DNA of 64,000 bases from Psychrobacter sp. P11F6 (GCF_001435295.1 NZ_CM003594.1:496001-560000); one strand, 5' to 3'. Positions 40,474-51,730 are shown, numbered from the stretch's first letter. A program made the numbers and translations. The notes: generated by a model from the sequence alone, not told the origin.

Positions 40474-41033
40474 GAGGCTTGTTACCTATAATAAGTAGTT
40501 TAGTTCAATAAAACAGTCTCGCTTCTTTAAATGTTATTCAATCCAATCATTGCGTAAAATCGAGCCAATATGCGCGCGAAATTTTGGAGTAATGATCAAA
40601 TTTATGATGTATGAAATAATGTTGAGTGCTATAATATAAACAGAATATATGTCTACTGTCAAAAAATGTTTCAATTAGTGAATGACTGGTTTTAATAATA
40701 GAGAAAAAATACTAACTGTACTAAAATACGCCCAGACAATAGATACTGTTAGGTTTACTATCTATTGTGAACTGACATACAAAAGATAAAAAGCGTAAGG
40801 TGTGTTAGTTCTAAGTAACTTAAGCTGGTTATTGTGTTTTAGTTACGACATTATCGTGTAATAATGTGTAGCTCGTTAACGAAAAAAGTTGTAAACTGAA
40901 TTGATAATCGCTAAGCTACTCCTTAATTGGTTTTGCTTTGTCACTTAAAATTCGTAAAAGATGTCTATTTTAGAGCATCTTGAGAAGCGGTTTTGCTTAA
41001 TGCATCACTCAAATTATCCTTTGGAGGAAGTCC
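40474..41033. other. Long intergenic region before the OmpA-family gene
   Basis: A 560-bp AT-rich gap between divergent genes. GCTATAAT at 40627-40634 is a possible -10 box pointing right. The last bases hold a strong GGAGG ribosome site. No ORF, strong hairpin or repeat was seen. The length and composition fit a long, regulated leader of a highly expressed porin. Confidence 0.4.
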
Positions 41034-42344
41034 ATGAAATTGAATAAAATTGCTCTAGCTCTGGTTGCTGTAGCAGCTGCACCTTTAGCAGCTAATGCTG
41101 GCGTAACTATTAGCCCATTGTTACTAGGTTATCATTACACTGGCGAAGCTCATGACGAGCAACGCGAAGTCCTTAAGACTGGTAAAGACCTTTATATGAA
41201 TGGTCAGAATCCATCACAACCAATTGATGGTCGTAACGGAAATCTAAACGGTGGCGTAGCTAAAGAAAGCAGTCTATATACTGGTGCTGCACTAGGTATT
41301 GAGCTAACTCCTTCTACTCAGTTCCAAGTAGAGTATGGTGTATCAAATGCAAACGGCGAAGCTTCAGAAAGATCAGCAGACGCTGGTGTTAACCGTTTTG
41401 ACGTAGAACAAACCATGCTTTCTGGTAACTTCTTAATCGGTACTGAAGAATTTACTGGTTATACTGATAGCGCATTCAAACCATATGTATTGGTTGGTGC
41501 TGGTCAATCTAAGATTAAAGTAGAGAACCAAGAGCAATATGTTGCGACGGGTAATGCGCAAGGTACTACAGCAGGTCAACCTGTATCAGCTGGTACTGAA
41601 GTTGCAGAGTCTAAAGATACCATTGGTAACCTAGGTCTAGGTGCTATGTATCGTATCAACGATGCTTTAAGCCTACGTGGTGAAGCTCGTGCGATTCATA
41701 ACTTTGATAATAACTGGTGGGAAGGCATGGCTTTGGCCGGTCTAGAAGTTGTACTTGGTGGCCATTTAGCGCCTACAGTAGCAGTACCACCAATGCAAGA
41801 GCCAGTTATCGATACTACTCCAGTAGTCGTAGTTGAATCTGATCTTGATTCTGATGGCGATGGCGTACCTGATAGCATCGATGCATGCCCAGGCACTCCT
41901 ATGAATGTCGTAGTAGATGAGCGCGGTTGCCCAGTACCAGTAGATATTACTGATGAGCTGAAAATGGAACTACGTGTATTCTTTGATAACGATAAATCAA
42001 CGATCAAATCTCAGTATCAACCTGAAATCGCTAAAGTAGCAGAGAAGATGCGCGAGTATCCTAACTCTACAGCACGTATCGAAGGTCATGCTTCTAAAAC
42101 TGGTCCTTCAGCACGTTATAACCAACGTTTATCTGAAGCCCGTGCCGTTGCTGTTAAATCTATGTTAACTAACGAATTCGGTATTGCTCCAAACCGTATA
42201 TCAACAGTTGGCTATGGTTATGACCAACCAATCGCTCCAAACGACACTGAAGAAGGTCGTGCTATGAACCGTCGTGTTTATGCCATCATCACTGGTGACA
42301 AAACAATGACTGTTGAACAAACTAAAGATATGGTTGTTCAGTAA
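41034..42344 (+). CDS. OmpA-family outer-membrane protein (OprF/Omp38-like)
   Basis: A 436-residue outer-membrane protein. Signal peptide 1-22 (ends ANA-GV), N-terminal beta-barrel (about 23-245), a TSP3-like calcium-binding linker (DSDGDGVPDSIDACPGTP), then a C-terminal OmpA peptidoglycan-binding domain (about 310-425). That domain contains IEGHASKTGPSARYNQRLSE and RRVYAIITG. The match is to OprF and Acinetobacter Omp38. A GGAGGA ribosome site is optimal, and codon use is biased toward common codons, both indicating high expression. A terminator follows. Confidence 0.93.
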   Translation: MKLNKIALALVAVAAAPLAANAGVTISPLLLGYHYTGEAHDEQREVLKTGKDLYMNGQNPSQPIDGRNGNLNGGVAKESSLYTGAALGIELTPSTQFQVEYGVSNANGEASERSADAGVNRFDVEQTMLSGNFLIGTEEFTGYTDSAFKPYVLVGAGQSKIKVENQEQYVATGNAQGTTAGQPVSAGTEVAESKDTIGNLGLGAMYRINDALSLRGEARAIHNFDNNWWEGMALAGLEVVLGGHLAPTVAVPPMQEPVIDTTPVVVVESDLDSDGDGVPDSIDACPGTPMNVVVDERGCPVPVDITDELKMELRVFFDNDKSTIKSQYQPEIAKVAEKMREYPNSTARIEGHASKTGPSARYNQRLSEARAVAVKSMLTNEFGIAPNRISTVGYGYDQPIAPNDTEEGRAMNRRVYAIITGDKTMTVEQTKDMVVQ

Positions 42345-42383
42345 ATAGTATTGGACCGATTGTTTTACTAAATATATAGTTAC

Positions 42384-42418
42384 AAAAAAAGTCACCTAAT
42401 GGGTGGCTTTTTTTTATT
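42384..42418 (+). terminator. Terminator after the OmpA-family gene
   Basis: AAAGTCACC and GGTGGCTTT pair over a TAATG-type loop, followed by a run of eight T. Confidence 0.9.
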
Positions 42419-42465
42419 TATGGATTGAGAAAAGCAAGTTATTACATAAATTTGTGGAGCAATAA

Positions 42466-42508
42466 TGTTATACTAGCTGCCCAAACATTCTGTAAATTGA
42501 CAGAATGT
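42466..42508 (+). promoter_or_regulatory. Extended -10 promoter and leader hairpin of typA
   Basis: TGTTATACT (42466-42474) is a good extended -10. The predicted transcript would begin almost at a perfect 9-bp inverted repeat ACATTCTGT / ACAGAATGT (42485-42493, 42500-42508). A leader of about 220 bases then runs to typA. Confidence 0.5.
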
Positions 42509-42700
42509 ACATTAGCATAGCTATCTGTATGATGAATTTATCAGTGTAGATACTTGATTATATTGAAATTATTTGATTAACCGCATCTATTGTGCAGTCT
42601 TCCAAAAGTAAGTACTCAATATCTATCTGGTTGATGGTAAAAGTTTATCCAGCGGCGCTTATTGCTACTGCATTTTTTTAAGACGAAACGAGCATTTTAT

Positions 42701-44551
42701 ATGGCGAACGATATCAAACACCTGCGTAACATTGCAATTATTGCCCACGTTGACCACGGTAAAACAACTTTGGTTGATAAGTTATTACATCAGTCTGGTA
42801 CTTTTGGCGACCGTGCAAACATTGCTGAACGTGCAATGGATTCAGGCGATATTGAGCAAGAACGTGGTATTACCATTTTGGCTAAAAATACAGCCATCCG
42901 CTGGACAGATAAGACTGATGATACTGAATATCGTATCAACATTGTTGACACCCCAGGTCACGCCGACTTTGGTGGTGAAGTTGAGCGTGTAATGTCTATG
43001 GTTGACTGCGTGCTTCTAGTCGTTGATGCGGTTGATGGCCCAATGCCACAGACCCGTTTTGTGACGCAAAAAGCGTTCGAGCAAGGTCTAAAACCTATCG
43101 TTGTCATCAATAAAATTGACCGTCCTGGCTCGCGCCCTGACTGGGTAATGGATCAAATCTTCGATCTTTTTGATAACTTGGGTGCAACTGATGAACAGCT
43201 TGATTTCCCAGTTGTTTATGCCTCAGCATTGAATGGTATTGCAGGTTTGGAAGCTGACGATTTGGCTGATGACATGACACCACTTTTCAAAACGATTGTT
43301 GATGTGGTTCAGCCTCCTCAAGTTGATGCTGACGCACCGTTCCGTATGCAAATCTCAAGCCTTGATTACAACAGTTTTGTTGGCGTTATCGGCATTGGTC
43401 GTATTCAGCGTGGTAAAGTTAAAACCAATACTCAAGTGACTGTAATCGACAAAAATGGCAATACCCGTAACGGCCGTATTTTGAAAATTATGGGTTATCA
43501 TGGTCTTGATCGTATTGATGTTGAAGATGCACAAGCTGGTGACATCGTTTGTATTACTGGTATTGATTCGCTTAATATCTCAGATACGATTTGTGATCCT
43601 AGTGCTGTCGAAGCGTTACCAGCATTAACGGTTGATGAACCTACCGTTTCAATGAACTTCCAAGTAAATAACTCACCTTTTGCTGGTCGTGATGGCAAGT
43701 TTGTGACCTCGCGTAATATCCGTGAGCGTCTTGAGCGTGAATTGATTCATAACGTAGCATTACGTGTAGAAGATACAGAATCTCCTGATAAATTCAAAGT
43801 ATCAGGTCGCGGTGAACTTCATCTATCTGTATTGATTGAAAACATGCGCCGTGAAGGTTTTGAGATGGGTGTTTCAGGCCCAGAAGTTATCGTCAAAGAA
43901 GTGGATGGTAAATTACAAGAACCGTATGAAAACGTTGTTTTTGATATTGAAGATGAGCATCAAGGTTCTATCATGGAGCAGGTTGGCTTGCGTAAAGGCG
44001 AGATGACCAATATGGAGCTTGATGGTAAAGGTCGTATGCGTATCGAAGCGACGATGCCTGCCCGTGGTTTGATCGGTTTCCGTTCTGAGTTCTTAACGTT
44101 GACCTCAGGAACTGGTATCATGACGTCAAGCTTCTCACATTACGGTCCACAAAAGATCGGTGATGTTGGTGGTCGCTCGAACGGTGTCTTAGTTTCTATG
44201 GCGAAGGGTGTTTGCTTAGGTTTCGCGCTATTTAACCTGCAAAAACGTGGTAAATTGTTTGCTGAGCCACAGCTTGAAGTTTACGAAGGTATGATCGTTG
44301 GTCTTAACTCACGTAACGATGATATGGCTGTTAACCCAACGACTGCTAAGCAGTTAACCAACGTTCGTGCGAGTGGTACTGATGAAGCATTGACGTTGAC
44401 TCCAGCAGTCAAGTTCACACTTGAGCAAGCGCTTGAATTCATTCAAGATGATGAATTGGTTGAAGTAACACCTAAGGCGATTCGTCTGCGTAAGCGTTAT
44501 TTGACTGAAAGTGAGCGTAAGCGTCACGGCCGTGGTAAAAAAGGTGCTTAA
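42701..44551 (+). CDS. typA: Ribosome-binding GTPase TypA/BipA
   Basis: Translational GTPase needed for ribosome assembly and stress growth, especially in the cold. From ATG 42701 the protein is 616 residues. G1 AHVDHGKT at 15-22, G2 [11 protein letters not shown]3 [18 protein letters not shown]4 NKID, then EF-G-like domains and the BipA-specific C-terminus ([20 protein letters not shown]). The longer ORF start 39 bases upstream adds residues that the family lacks. A long-stemmed terminator follows. Confidence 0.96.
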   Translation: MANDIKHLRNIAIIAHVDHGKTTLVDKLLHQSGTFGDRANIAERAMDSGDIEQERGITILAKNTAIRWTDKTDDTEYRINIVDTPGHADFGGEVERVMSMVDCVLLVVDAVDGPMPQTRFVTQKAFEQGLKPIVVINKIDRPGSRPDWVMDQIFDLFDNLGATDEQLDFPVVYASALNGIAGLEADDLADDMTPLFKTIVDVVQPPQVDADAPFRMQISSLDYNSFVGVIGIGRIQRGKVKTNTQVTVIDKNGNTRNGRILKIMGYHGLDRIDVEDAQAGDIVCITGIDSLNISDTICDPSAVEALPALTVDEPTVSMNFQVNNSPFAGRDGKFVTSRNIRERLERELIHNVALRVEDTESPDKFKVSGRGELHLSVLIENMRREGFEMGVSGPEVIVKEVDGKLQEPYENVVFDIEDEHQGSIMEQVGLRKGEMTNMELDGKGRMRIEATMPARGLIGFRSEFLTLTSGTGIMTSSFSHYGPQKIGDVGGRSNGVLVSMAKGVCLGFALFNLQKRGKLFAEPQLEVYEGMIVGLNSRNDDMAVNPTTAKQLTNVRASGTDEALTLTPAVKFTLEQALEFIQDDELVEVTPKAIRLRKRYLTESERKRHGRGKKGA

Positions 44552-44653
44552 TATTGAGCCATGAATCACTGAGTAATTTATTGGACTGATATTTTATAGA
44601 AGCATTTGATGCTGTTGTTATTTAATAATGGGCATCAAGATAACTAAAAAATT

Positions 44654-44704
44654 AGCAGTATAGAGTGAACTAAATATGGTTCATTTTATGCTGCTTTTTT
44701 TTGT
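44654..44704 (+). terminator. Long-stem terminator after typA
   Basis: About 16 paired bases with wobbles (GCAGTATAGAGTGAAC with GTTCATTTTATGCTGC) and an eight-base loop, followed by a T-run of eight or more. Confidence 0.85.
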
Positions 44705-44836
44705 TGTAATTTCCATAGAATATAGACAGAATAACTGACAGTAGTAGTGTTTCTTACTATTACTCTTAAGGCTCAAGATTGGGTCGACTGTTGAGATACT
44801 TATTCGATTATAGATTGGTATTTTGAGGAGAAAATA

Positions 44837-45280
44837 ATGAGTATGGTTTCTGAGTTTAAAGAATTCGCTCTAAAAGGTAATGTGATGGACTTAGCGGTCG
44901 GTGTCATTATCGGTGGGGCATTTGCCACTATCACAACGTCCTTAGTTGAAGACATTATTATGCCAATAGTGGCCTTCATAGCAGGTGGCGAGATCAATTT
45001 CAAAAACATGTTCTTAGTGTTGGGTGATGCGCCTGAAGGTGTTGCCATGACCTATGATGCCCTCAAAGCGGCTGGCGTTCCTGTATTAGCCTACGGCAGT
45101 TTCATTACCGTACTGATTAATTTCTTAATTCTAGCATTTATTATTTTTATGATGGTTAGAATGGTTAATAAAATGCGTCGTAAAGAAGAAGTACAAGAGT
45201 TGGTAAAACAACCTTCAGAAGAGGTGCAATTGCTTCGTGAAATTAGTGCTAAATTAGGTAATACCGCTGTTTCAAAATAA
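44837..45280 (+). CDS. mscL: Large-conductance mechanosensitive channel MscL
   Basis: Pentameric inner-membrane channel opened by membrane tension to release solutes at hypo-osmotic shock. The 147-residue protein has two membrane helices (about 17-45 and 75-105) and a cytoplasmic helix. The pore-lining start [20 protein letters not shown] is intact. A GAGGAG ribosome site precedes the ATG. Terminator shared with the convergent gene. Confidence 0.97.
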   Translation: MSMVSEFKEFALKGNVMDLAVGVIIGGAFATITTSLVEDIIMPIVAFIAGGEINFKNMFLVLGDAPEGVAMTYDALKAAGVPVLAYGSFITVLINFLILAFIIFMMVRMVNKMRRKEEVQELVKQPSEEVQLLREISAKLGNTAVSK

Positions 45281-45304
45281 AATATGATGATTTGATTAAA
45301 AACA

Positions 45305-45336
45305 CAAAAAAGGCTAACGTCGTGTTAGCCTTTTTT
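45305..45336. terminator. Bidirectional terminator after mscL
   Basis: AAAAAAGGCTAAC and GTTAGCCTTTTTT pair tightly around a GTCGT loop; T-runs on both strands serve both converging genes. Confidence 0.92.
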
Positions 45337-45403
45337 ATGGATAATTCATAAATGCATTGTCTTTAGCGCAGTTGTATCATTTAACCAGCTGTTAATATAA
45401 AAA

Positions 45404-45844
45404 CTATGGCGTAACTACAACATAATCGTTGGTATTAATCAAAATCTCAGATGGTTGATCAACGACAATACGTACAACATTATCATTAGTCACTTGTGAT
45501 TTGTAATAGTTATCTTCAGCCACAGTACAACCTAAGCAACGTCCCATCGCATCCCAAGGTTCAACAAAAAGTTTCTGCTGCGCCTGATCCGCATTACCAC
45601 CGATAAGCGAGAAGGGTAGACTAACTAGGTAGGCGGCAGTACCAGCAACGGCACTGACCAGTTGTAGAGGTTTACCCACTACAGTATCAACCACCATTGT
45701 CTCATAAGAAGGTCCAAAGTCTGTCTCATCAATTTCTATGGCTGCCAAGGCAGGCTGCATAGTAGCAGCCATTAAACTTAAGCTTGCGGCTATAGTAATG
45801 GCTTTTTGCTTAACTGTGCGTTGGTTTTTGGCTTTAACAGTCAT
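45404..45844 (-). CDS. Small secreted protein, unknown function
   Basis: A 146-residue protein with a signal peptide (about 1-34, ending PALA-AIEI; no lipobox). The mature part is about 110 residues, with one hydrophobic patch (LVSAVAGTAAYLVSLPFSLI) and a CLGC pair near residue 105. The pattern of a signal peptide plus a single membrane-like segment recalls multidrug-transport-associated or YmgG-like small envelope proteins, but I do not assign it. Monocistronic. Confidence 0.7.
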   Translation of the reverse strand: MTVKAKNQRTVKQKAITIAASLSLMAATMQPALAAIEIDETDFGPSYETMVVDTVVGKPLQLVSAVAGTAAYLVSLPFSLIGGNADQAQQKLFVEPWDAMGRCLGCTVAEDNYYKSQVTNDNVVRIVVDQPSEILINTNDYVVVTP

Positions 45845-46172
45845 AACGATGTCCTAAAATTCATAATTGGTATGATTATTAGCTGCTGCTATTTCCACAC
45901 AGAGACAATTTCCCTATATAAATAATGCGCAACGATAAGTAAGCTAAATATATTACAGATGTATAAACATTATGCACTATTTATGTAAGTGCTCATACTA
46001 TTAAAGCAAGATGTGTGTCAATAAGCAACAAAAATGGCGCGCGATATAATGATATTAGTGCAAAATAATAGGACACTCAGTCAAGAGTATTGTGCTGCCA
46101 TATTCTATGACTTGATACCTAAGTTATTCTGGTATTTAAGGCGAAACAGATAGTGATAGTTTCAGATAATAT
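45845..46172. other. Intergenic region upstream of the secreted-protein gene
   Basis: A 328-bp gap between two minus-strand genes. It is AT-rich and holds the promoter of the small secreted protein and the 3' end of the mutM transcript. No clear terminator, repeat or ORF is seen. Confidence 0.4.
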
Positions 46173-47111
46173 TTAAAGGATTGGCTGACAGTTGGGACAG
46201 AATATACTGGCGCGACCATTAATTTTGATATTCTCAAGCACAGCGTCACAATGCGGACAAGTTTTCCCTTGTCTACCATAGACATTTAATGTCTGCTGGA
46301 AGTAACCGGTTTGGCCATCTGCTACGGTGAAGTCTCGCAGTGTCGAACCACCAAGCGCTATCGCCTTTTGTAGAATAACTTTAATATGATCGACCAAAAT
46401 AATCATCTGAGCATGGGACAGTTGGTCAGCGGGGGTGGCTGGATGAATAGCTGATAAATATAGGCTTTCAGTCGCATAGATATTACCGACACCCACGACG
46501 ACCTGTTGTTCCATGATGACTGATTTTATAGCGCGAGCAATGGGCTGCTTCTTTGATTTGGCGTTGCCAATTGCTACAGTATCAGCACTGTGATCAAGCA
46601 AGTTTGACCGTTGAATCAGTTGATACAGGTAGTCTGCAGTAAATTCATCTGATAATGGTTCAGGACCTAAATGATCTAATAGCTTAGCACTATAATCCTT
46701 GTGCCATAACACTGACCCAAAACGTCTTGGGTCATAGTAATGTAGCTGGACTTTTGTATTATTAACGCCCTTAAAAACAATGATGAGATGATCATGCTTG
46801 CGCTTTTCAGTACCGTAGCTCTGCTGTTGCAGGCTGCCCGACATGCCTAAATGTACCAAAAGTTGACGCGGTACTAACGTAGCAGTTTGAGCCGCAGCGC
46901 TATCATCATTGGGTAATAAAGGTAAAAAGTTAAGAATTAAATATTTTGCGCGGCGCTCAATGCTATCTAGCATGTAATCAATCAAGCCATCTAAATCATC
47001 TGGCATCGCCCAGCGCAGCTTTGGCTGGAAAACTTTTATATCGATGATGCGTTGCCCTAATAACGGTGCAAGGCTGGTTTTGGTTGTTTCTACTTCAGGC
47101 AGTTCAGGCAT
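46173..47111 (-). CDS. mutM: Formamidopyrimidine-DNA glycosylase
   Basis: Removes oxidised purines such as 8-oxoG and nicks the abasic site. Pro1-Glu2 catalytic start (PELPEVET), substrate-contact lysine in the LLVHLGMSG region, and C-terminal zinc finger CPHCDAVLENI to FCPNCQ with four Cys are present. At 312 residues it is longer than the usual 270; inserts lie at about residue 65-80 (LPNDDSAAAQTATLV) and about 180-190. Downstream of relA by 53 bp, probably co-transcribed. Confidence 0.95.
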   Translation of the reverse strand: MPELPEVETTKTSLAPLLGQRIIDIKVFQPKLRWAMPDDLDGLIDYMLDSIERRAKYLILNFLPLLPNDDSAAAQTATLVPRQLLVHLGMSGSLQQQSYGTEKRKHDHLIIVFKGVNNTKVQLHYYDPRRFGSVLWHKDYSAKLLDHLGPEPLSDEFTADYLYQLIQRSNLLDHSADTVAIGNAKSKKQPIARAIKSVIMEQQVVVGVGNIYATESLYLSAIHPATPADQLSHAQMIILVDHIKVILQKAIALGGSTLRDFTVADGQTGYFQQTLNVYGRQGKTCPHCDAVLENIKINGRASIFCPNCQPIL

Positions 47112-47164
47112 GATATTTTTATAATAACCTTATGATTCAGTGGACGTGTTTTGTGATTTTATAT

Positions 47165-49717
47165 CTAAGCGACGGCGCGGCGAGCATGCAAGATACCATG
47201 CTGTTGCTCTAGTTTCGCCAAAAGCTTAGATAGGTGCGCCAATCCTGAGACTTCAATATGAAATTTTAAAAAGGCAATGTTATCATCATTACTAAGCGTC
47301 TCAACTTGACGAATATTGACATTTTCTTTATCAATAATTTGCGTCAAATCACGCAACAGTCCACGCCTATCATAGGCTTCTACGTGAATATCAACGGGTT
47401 GATAACGACCAGCTTGTACCCGCCACGAAGCCTCTATTTCGCGCTCAGGATCGCGTTCAATCAAGCGTGAGTATTCAGGGCAACCACGATTATGGACACT
47501 GACACCTCGTGATAAGGTGATGTAACCAGCAATTGGCTCGCCATGCACAGGGTGGCAACAGCCTGCTAGATTGATTTCTATATTATCCAGCCCATCGATA
47601 CGAATTTTATAAGCATCGATTTTTCCTGCCTCTCTAGCATCTATACTTGGCGCAAAATTTTCTGGCGGTCTTTCAGGTTCTAGGTGTAGCTGACGAGAGA
47701 TATGGCTGGTGAGTTGGTTGAGACCAATGTCGCCTGTGACCAATCCAACGATAATATCATCAGTCGTATTGACATGGAAATGCTGAATATAGTCGTTTAA
47801 ATCGATGCTATTGGGATGTACCGATAGTCGTTCAAGCTCTTTACTAAGCATTTGACGACCAATTTCAATGTTCTTATCACGGTCTTGCTTATTGAACCAT
47901 TGACGCAATTTTGAACGTGCACGGTTGGTATGAATGTATCCAAGTGAAGCAACTAGCCAATCACGGTTGGGCTCACGTGATGCTTTGGTGATAATTTCAA
48001 CTTGTTCACCCGTTTTGAGTTGATAGGTTAATGGTACATAGCGCTGATTGACTCGCGCAGCTTGAGCACGATTACCAACTTGTGTATGTACATAATAAGC
48101 AAAATCAAGAACGGTCGCCCCTTTTGGCAGTTCAGTAATGTCACCATCACGGCTAAAGATATAGATGCGTTCGAGCTCGTCAAAATCAACGAGTTGCTCT
48201 TCTTCGTCAAACTCCATACCCTCTATTTCTTCACCTGTTAGTAAAGATGAGCGCGGTTGGTTACGGGTTTCATTATTGATCGATAACAGCTGACGCAGCG
48301 AGCTGATTCTTTGATTAAGATAATTGTCTTTTTTATTCTTTAGACCTTCTTTGTAGTTAACATGAGCACACATGCCAAGCTCAGCTTCGAAGTGCATTTC
48401 ATGAGTACGAATTTGTACTTCCAGTGATTTGTTTTCAGCAATGACTGCCGTATGTAGTGAGCGATAACCATTGGACTTGGGGTTGGTAATATAATCATCG
48501 AATTGTTCTGGAATATATCGCCACAAGCCATGTACCAATCCAAGCACGTGGTAACAGTCTGATGGATTGGTGACCAATACTCGCAGCGCGCGAATGTCAT
48601 AAAGCTGATCAAACGATAAGCCTTTGAGCTTCATTTTTCGGTAGATAGAGTAGATATGCTTAACACGTCCAGAGACTTCACCTTCGATATTAGCCTCTGC
48701 TAGTGCTTCATTAAGCTTGTCTTGTACGCGCTGAATATAGGATTCGCGTTCACTGCGTTTTTCGGAGAGCAGTTTGGCAATCTCTTTATAGCGTTCAGGC
48801 GCAAGGTAGCGAAAGGCTAAATCTTCCAGCTCCCATTTAAGTTGCGCGATGCCCAAGCGATGCGCCAATGGGGCATAAATAGTCATGACTTCACGCGCCA
48901 CACGATTCTGTCGCTCTTCATTAGAAAAGGTCAATTCGCGCATGGCAAAAGTACGCTCAGCCAATTTGATAAGCACGACGCGTACATCATTGGTGACGGA
49001 AATTAGCATGCTATAAATATTAGATAGCTGGTCGCGCTGATTGTTTACGAAGTGATCTTCTAGACGCTTATTGCTTTCAATAATCTCAGACAGCTTACCC
49101 ATTGCCAAGGTATCTTTGACTAGGGTCGATATGTCTGCACCGAATTTTTTCTCGATATCAGCGAGGCTTATGATTGATTTTCGCGCACTACGATAGAGCA
49201 TTGCAGCCACAAGAGCGTCTTCGTCTTGGTAGAGATAAGTTAATATGTCTGTCATGCCAATACCCGTGACATAAGCGCCTGAACGCTCAGACTCGCTAGT
49301 ATTCATATGACTGCGAATAAATTCACAAGCAGCACTCAAGTGAGGTACAGACTCTTGTCCGATACGTTTGGCGACATTGTCTAACCAAGTAGGAACATCA
49401 ATATTGACTTGATCTAAATCAATCGCTTCGAGCTCTTTATCTGAGAGAGCATTATTTTTATCTAAAAGCGGGTTATCAGAATATTCGTTTTCAAGCTTTG
49501 GATCATGACTATGAAAGGCATGTAGTGCTGAGCGATCAAAAGTGGTGTGTAGCTTATGAGTGGACAGCTGGTATTTGATATCGAGGGGGATTTGGGCATA
49601 GCTATTGGCAGACTGGTGCGAGCGTTGGCTCGCGACCAGTTGAGCGGCAAGTGCTGCACTATCGGCTTGGGTGGTCTGTCCATCCACCAGCGGTAATCCT
49701 TCACGAATTTTTACCAT
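47165..49717 (-). CDS. relA: (p)ppGpp synthetase RelA
   Basis: Ribosome-associated enzyme that makes the stringent-response alarmone when uncharged tRNA enters the A site. The 850-residue protein has the order pseudo-HD, synthetase (VKHIYSIYRKMKLKGLSFDQ), TGS (about 510-570), helical/ZFD region, and ACT. The HD hydrolase motif of SpoT (HDVIED) is replaced by LYRSARKS, so hydrolase activity is probably lost, the pattern of RelA. Beside rlmD, cysM and the hybrid kinase, as in Pseudomonas. Confidence 0.95.
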   Translation of the reverse strand: MVKIREGLPLVDGQTTQADSAALAAQLVASQRSHQSANSYAQIPLDIKYQLSTHKLHTTFDRSALHAFHSHDPKLENEYSDNPLLDKNNALSDKELEAIDLDQVNIDVPTWLDNVAKRIGQESVPHLSAACEFIRSHMNTSESERSGAYVTGIGMTDILTYLYQDEDALVAAMLYRSARKSIISLADIEKKFGADISTLVKDTLAMGKLSEIIESNKRLEDHFVNNQRDQLSNIYSMLISVTNDVRVVLIKLAERTFAMRELTFSNEERQNRVAREVMTIYAPLAHRLGIAQLKWELEDLAFRYLAPERYKEIAKLLSEKRSERESYIQRVQDKLNEALAEANIEGEVSGRVKHIYSIYRKMKLKGLSFDQLYDIRALRVLVTNPSDCYHVLGLVHGLWRYIPEQFDDYITNPKSNGYRSLHTAVIAENKSLEVQIRTHEMHFEAELGMCAHVNYKEGLKNKKDNYLNQRISSLRQLLSINNETRNQPRSSLLTGEEIEGMEFDEEEQLVDFDELERIYIFSRDGDITELPKGATVLDFAYYVHTQVGNRAQAARVNQRYVPLTYQLKTGEQVEIITKASREPNRDWLVASLGYIHTNRARSKLRQWFNKQDRDKNIEIGRQMLSKELERLSVHPNSIDLNDYIQHFHVNTTDDIIVGLVTGDIGLNQLTSHISRQLHLEPERPPENFAPSIDAREAGKIDAYKIRIDGLDNIEINLAGCCHPVHGEPIAGYITLSRGVSVHNRGCPEYSRLIERDPEREIEASWRVQAGRYQPVDIHVEAYDRRGLLRDLTQIIDKENVNIRQVETLSNDDNIAFLKFHIEVSGLAHLSKLLAKLEQQHGILHARRAVA

Positions 49718-50100
49718 AGCCGACTCCTCTTAGCTATTTTGAATTGATTATAACCTCATCTACTATGCACACACGTTGAACTTACGATTCATAAAGTATC
49801 AGCTATAAACCAATATAACTGCTAAAAAATCTGTTTTTTAGCAGTCATAAAATGCGCGTAAAATATATAAAGCTATGAGTGCAAACGTTCACAAGAATGG
49901 AAAAAACCAGCCTAGGAATATTGTTTACTATTATCTCACTTTAAAGAGACAAATCAAGCGAGGCTATGTAATGTCTGCGGTTAATCAGGATAAATAACCA
50001 TCATTTTTTGCCACCGCTTGACTCAAATTTTGAATCAAGCTCAGTGACCTTTAGCATGGCTATTTAATGCTCTGAACCGCTCACTTAACCGTAAATTGAA
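49718..50100. other. Intergenic region between relA and rlmD
   Basis: A 383-bp gap on the minus strand. A palindrome at 50016-50040 (GCTTGACTCAAAT with TTTGAATCAAGC) lies 60 bp after the rlmD stop but lacks a T-run. It presumably also holds the relA promoter, which I could not place. Confidence 0.4.
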
Positions 50101-51642
50101 TTACACCGCTACTTTTTCAAAACGAGCGATGGACTCAACATGACCGGTATGACAGAACATGTCCATTACGCCAGCATGAGTCAGACGATAGCCTTGCTCT
50201 AACAATGCTTTTGTATCACGGGCGAGGGTTGCAGGGTTGCAAGAGACATAAACGATTCTCTCAGCGTTAAATTTCGGCAAGTACTGCATAATTTCCCAAG
50301 CACCAGAACGCGGCGGATCGATCAATAGCGCATCAAAGCCCTGATTCGCCCAAGGTTTATCAGTACAGTCTTGCGTCAAATCTTGGCTATAAAATTCTGT
50401 ATTATTGATGCCATTACGTCGTGCGTTATCGGCTGCACGTGTGGTCATCGCTTCGCTGCCTTCAACACCAACCACAGAACCTGTCTCACCAACGAGGCGC
50501 GCAAGTGGCAAGCTAAAGTTGCCTAGACCACTGAATAAATCAAGTACGCGTTCACCTGCTTTTAAGTCTAATAAATCGCAAGCAAGCTTGGTCATTTGAC
50601 GATTAACGGACAGGTTCACTTGGGTAAAATCTGTCGGGATAAACTCGAAAGTCAAATCGTATTCTGGCAATTGGTAATACAAACGACCAAATTGCTGGCT
50701 CATGTCATCATTTGCAGTCAATGCAATACGCTGGATGCTGTCCGCACCTTTAGACTGCAAATATAGCTGCCAGTTGCGTGCGGCAAAAAACACTTTTAGC
50801 TTTTCTATATCAGCGTCTGATAACGGCTCCAAGTTGCGTACGATAAGGGCAACGGGCTGATTGCCATCTGGCAGCTCAGGCATTTCCTCACCCATGGCCA
50901 ACTCAAGCTGAGCAATCTTGTTACGGCTCTCTAGCGTACTAATCAGTGTTTTTAAGTTTTCAATCTCAAAACCAATTCTTGGATCTAAAATATGACACTC
51001 ATTTAATTCTGCCAAAAAGTTACTTGAGCGCTCACGAAAGCCGACAAGCGCGGTTTCTTTTTTGGTGACATAACGCACACCCAATCGTGCTTTGGTACGA
51101 TAACCAAGACGATCACCAACCACTGGAGCAAGCCAGTTATCAGGCGTGACATTGGCTTGGTGTATCAGCATTTCAGCCAATACAGATTGCTTAAAGTTGA
51201 TTTGACCGTCTGGCTGCCAGTGTTGCAAATTACAGCCGCCGCAGACGCCAAAATGTGGGCAGGGCGGTACGGCACGTTCAGAATTTGGGTTGGCAGTAAT
51301 ACTGACAGCCTCGCCTTCTTCAAAGCTGGCACGGCTATTGGTTATTTTGACCAAGGCACTTTCACCCGGCAATGCAAAGCTTACAAAGATTTTTTTGCCA
51401 TGTTTGTCTTCGATATGGCCATCGTCTATACCAAAACCATTACCATAAACGGCAACGCCGCGACCATCATGCGACAAACCATCAATGGTGAAGGGCAGAG
51501 GTTCTGCATCCTTTAGACGGCGGCGTGTCTTTGATGAGGGTTTAGATTTTTTCTTATTAGGCGGAATAGTAATCGTTTGGGTCTCGCTCGTTGGTGGCGT
51601 AACATCAGAGGTTGTAGACGTTTTTGAATCGGTGGGTTGCAT
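50101..51642 (-). CDS. rlmD: 23S rRNA (uracil-1939-C5)-methyltransferase
   Basis: SAM-dependent RNA methyltransferase. After a Ser/Thr/Lys-rich tail of about 40 residues comes a TRAM domain ([14 protein letters not shown]), then a [4Fe-4S] cluster Cys set ([15 protein letters not shown]). The catalytic domain has SAM motif [16 protein letters not shown] and active-site Cys in [12 protein letters not shown]. The length and order match RumA/RlmD. In the same gene cluster as relA and cysM, as in pseudomonads. Starts at ATG 51642 with an AAGGCAGG site. Confidence 0.94.
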   Translation of the reverse strand: MQPTDSKTSTTSDVTPPTSETQTITIPPNKKKSKPSSKTRRRLKDAEPLPFTIDGLSHDGRGVAVYGNGFGIDDGHIEDKHGKKIFVSFALPGESALVKITNSRASFEEGEAVSITANPNSERAVPPCPHFGVCGGCNLQHWQPDGQINFKQSVLAEMLIHQANVTPDNWLAPVVGDRLGYRTKARLGVRYVTKKETALVGFRERSSNFLAELNECHILDPRIGFEIENLKTLISTLESRNKIAQLELAMGEEMPELPDGNQPVALIVRNLEPLSDADIEKLKVFFAARNWQLYLQSKGADSIQRIALTANDDMSQQFGRLYYQLPEYDLTFEFIPTDFTQVNLSVNRQMTKLACDLLDLKAGERVLDLFSGLGNFSLPLARLVGETGSVVGVEGSEAMTTRAADNARRNGINNTEFYSQDLTQDCTDKPWANQGFDALLIDPPRSGAWEIMQYLPKFNAERIVYVSCNPATLARDTKALLEQGYRLTHAGVMDMFCHTGHVESIARFEKVAV

Positions 51643-51730
51643 AAACCTGCCTTAATAATAAATGATAAATAACTAAAAAAATGAGGATAAACGCGATGTC
51701 TTATAACGCGCCTTCGTATAACTTCATTTG

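Noticed and set aside
47165..49717. SpoT (bifunctional synthetase/hydrolase)
   Set aside because: The catalytic HD motif is replaced by LYRSARKS and synteny with rlmD/cysM favours RelA.
49875..49997. 40-codon open frame between rlmD and relA (plus strand)
   Set aside because: No ribosome site, no recognised product, antisense to the expected relA leader; probably chance.
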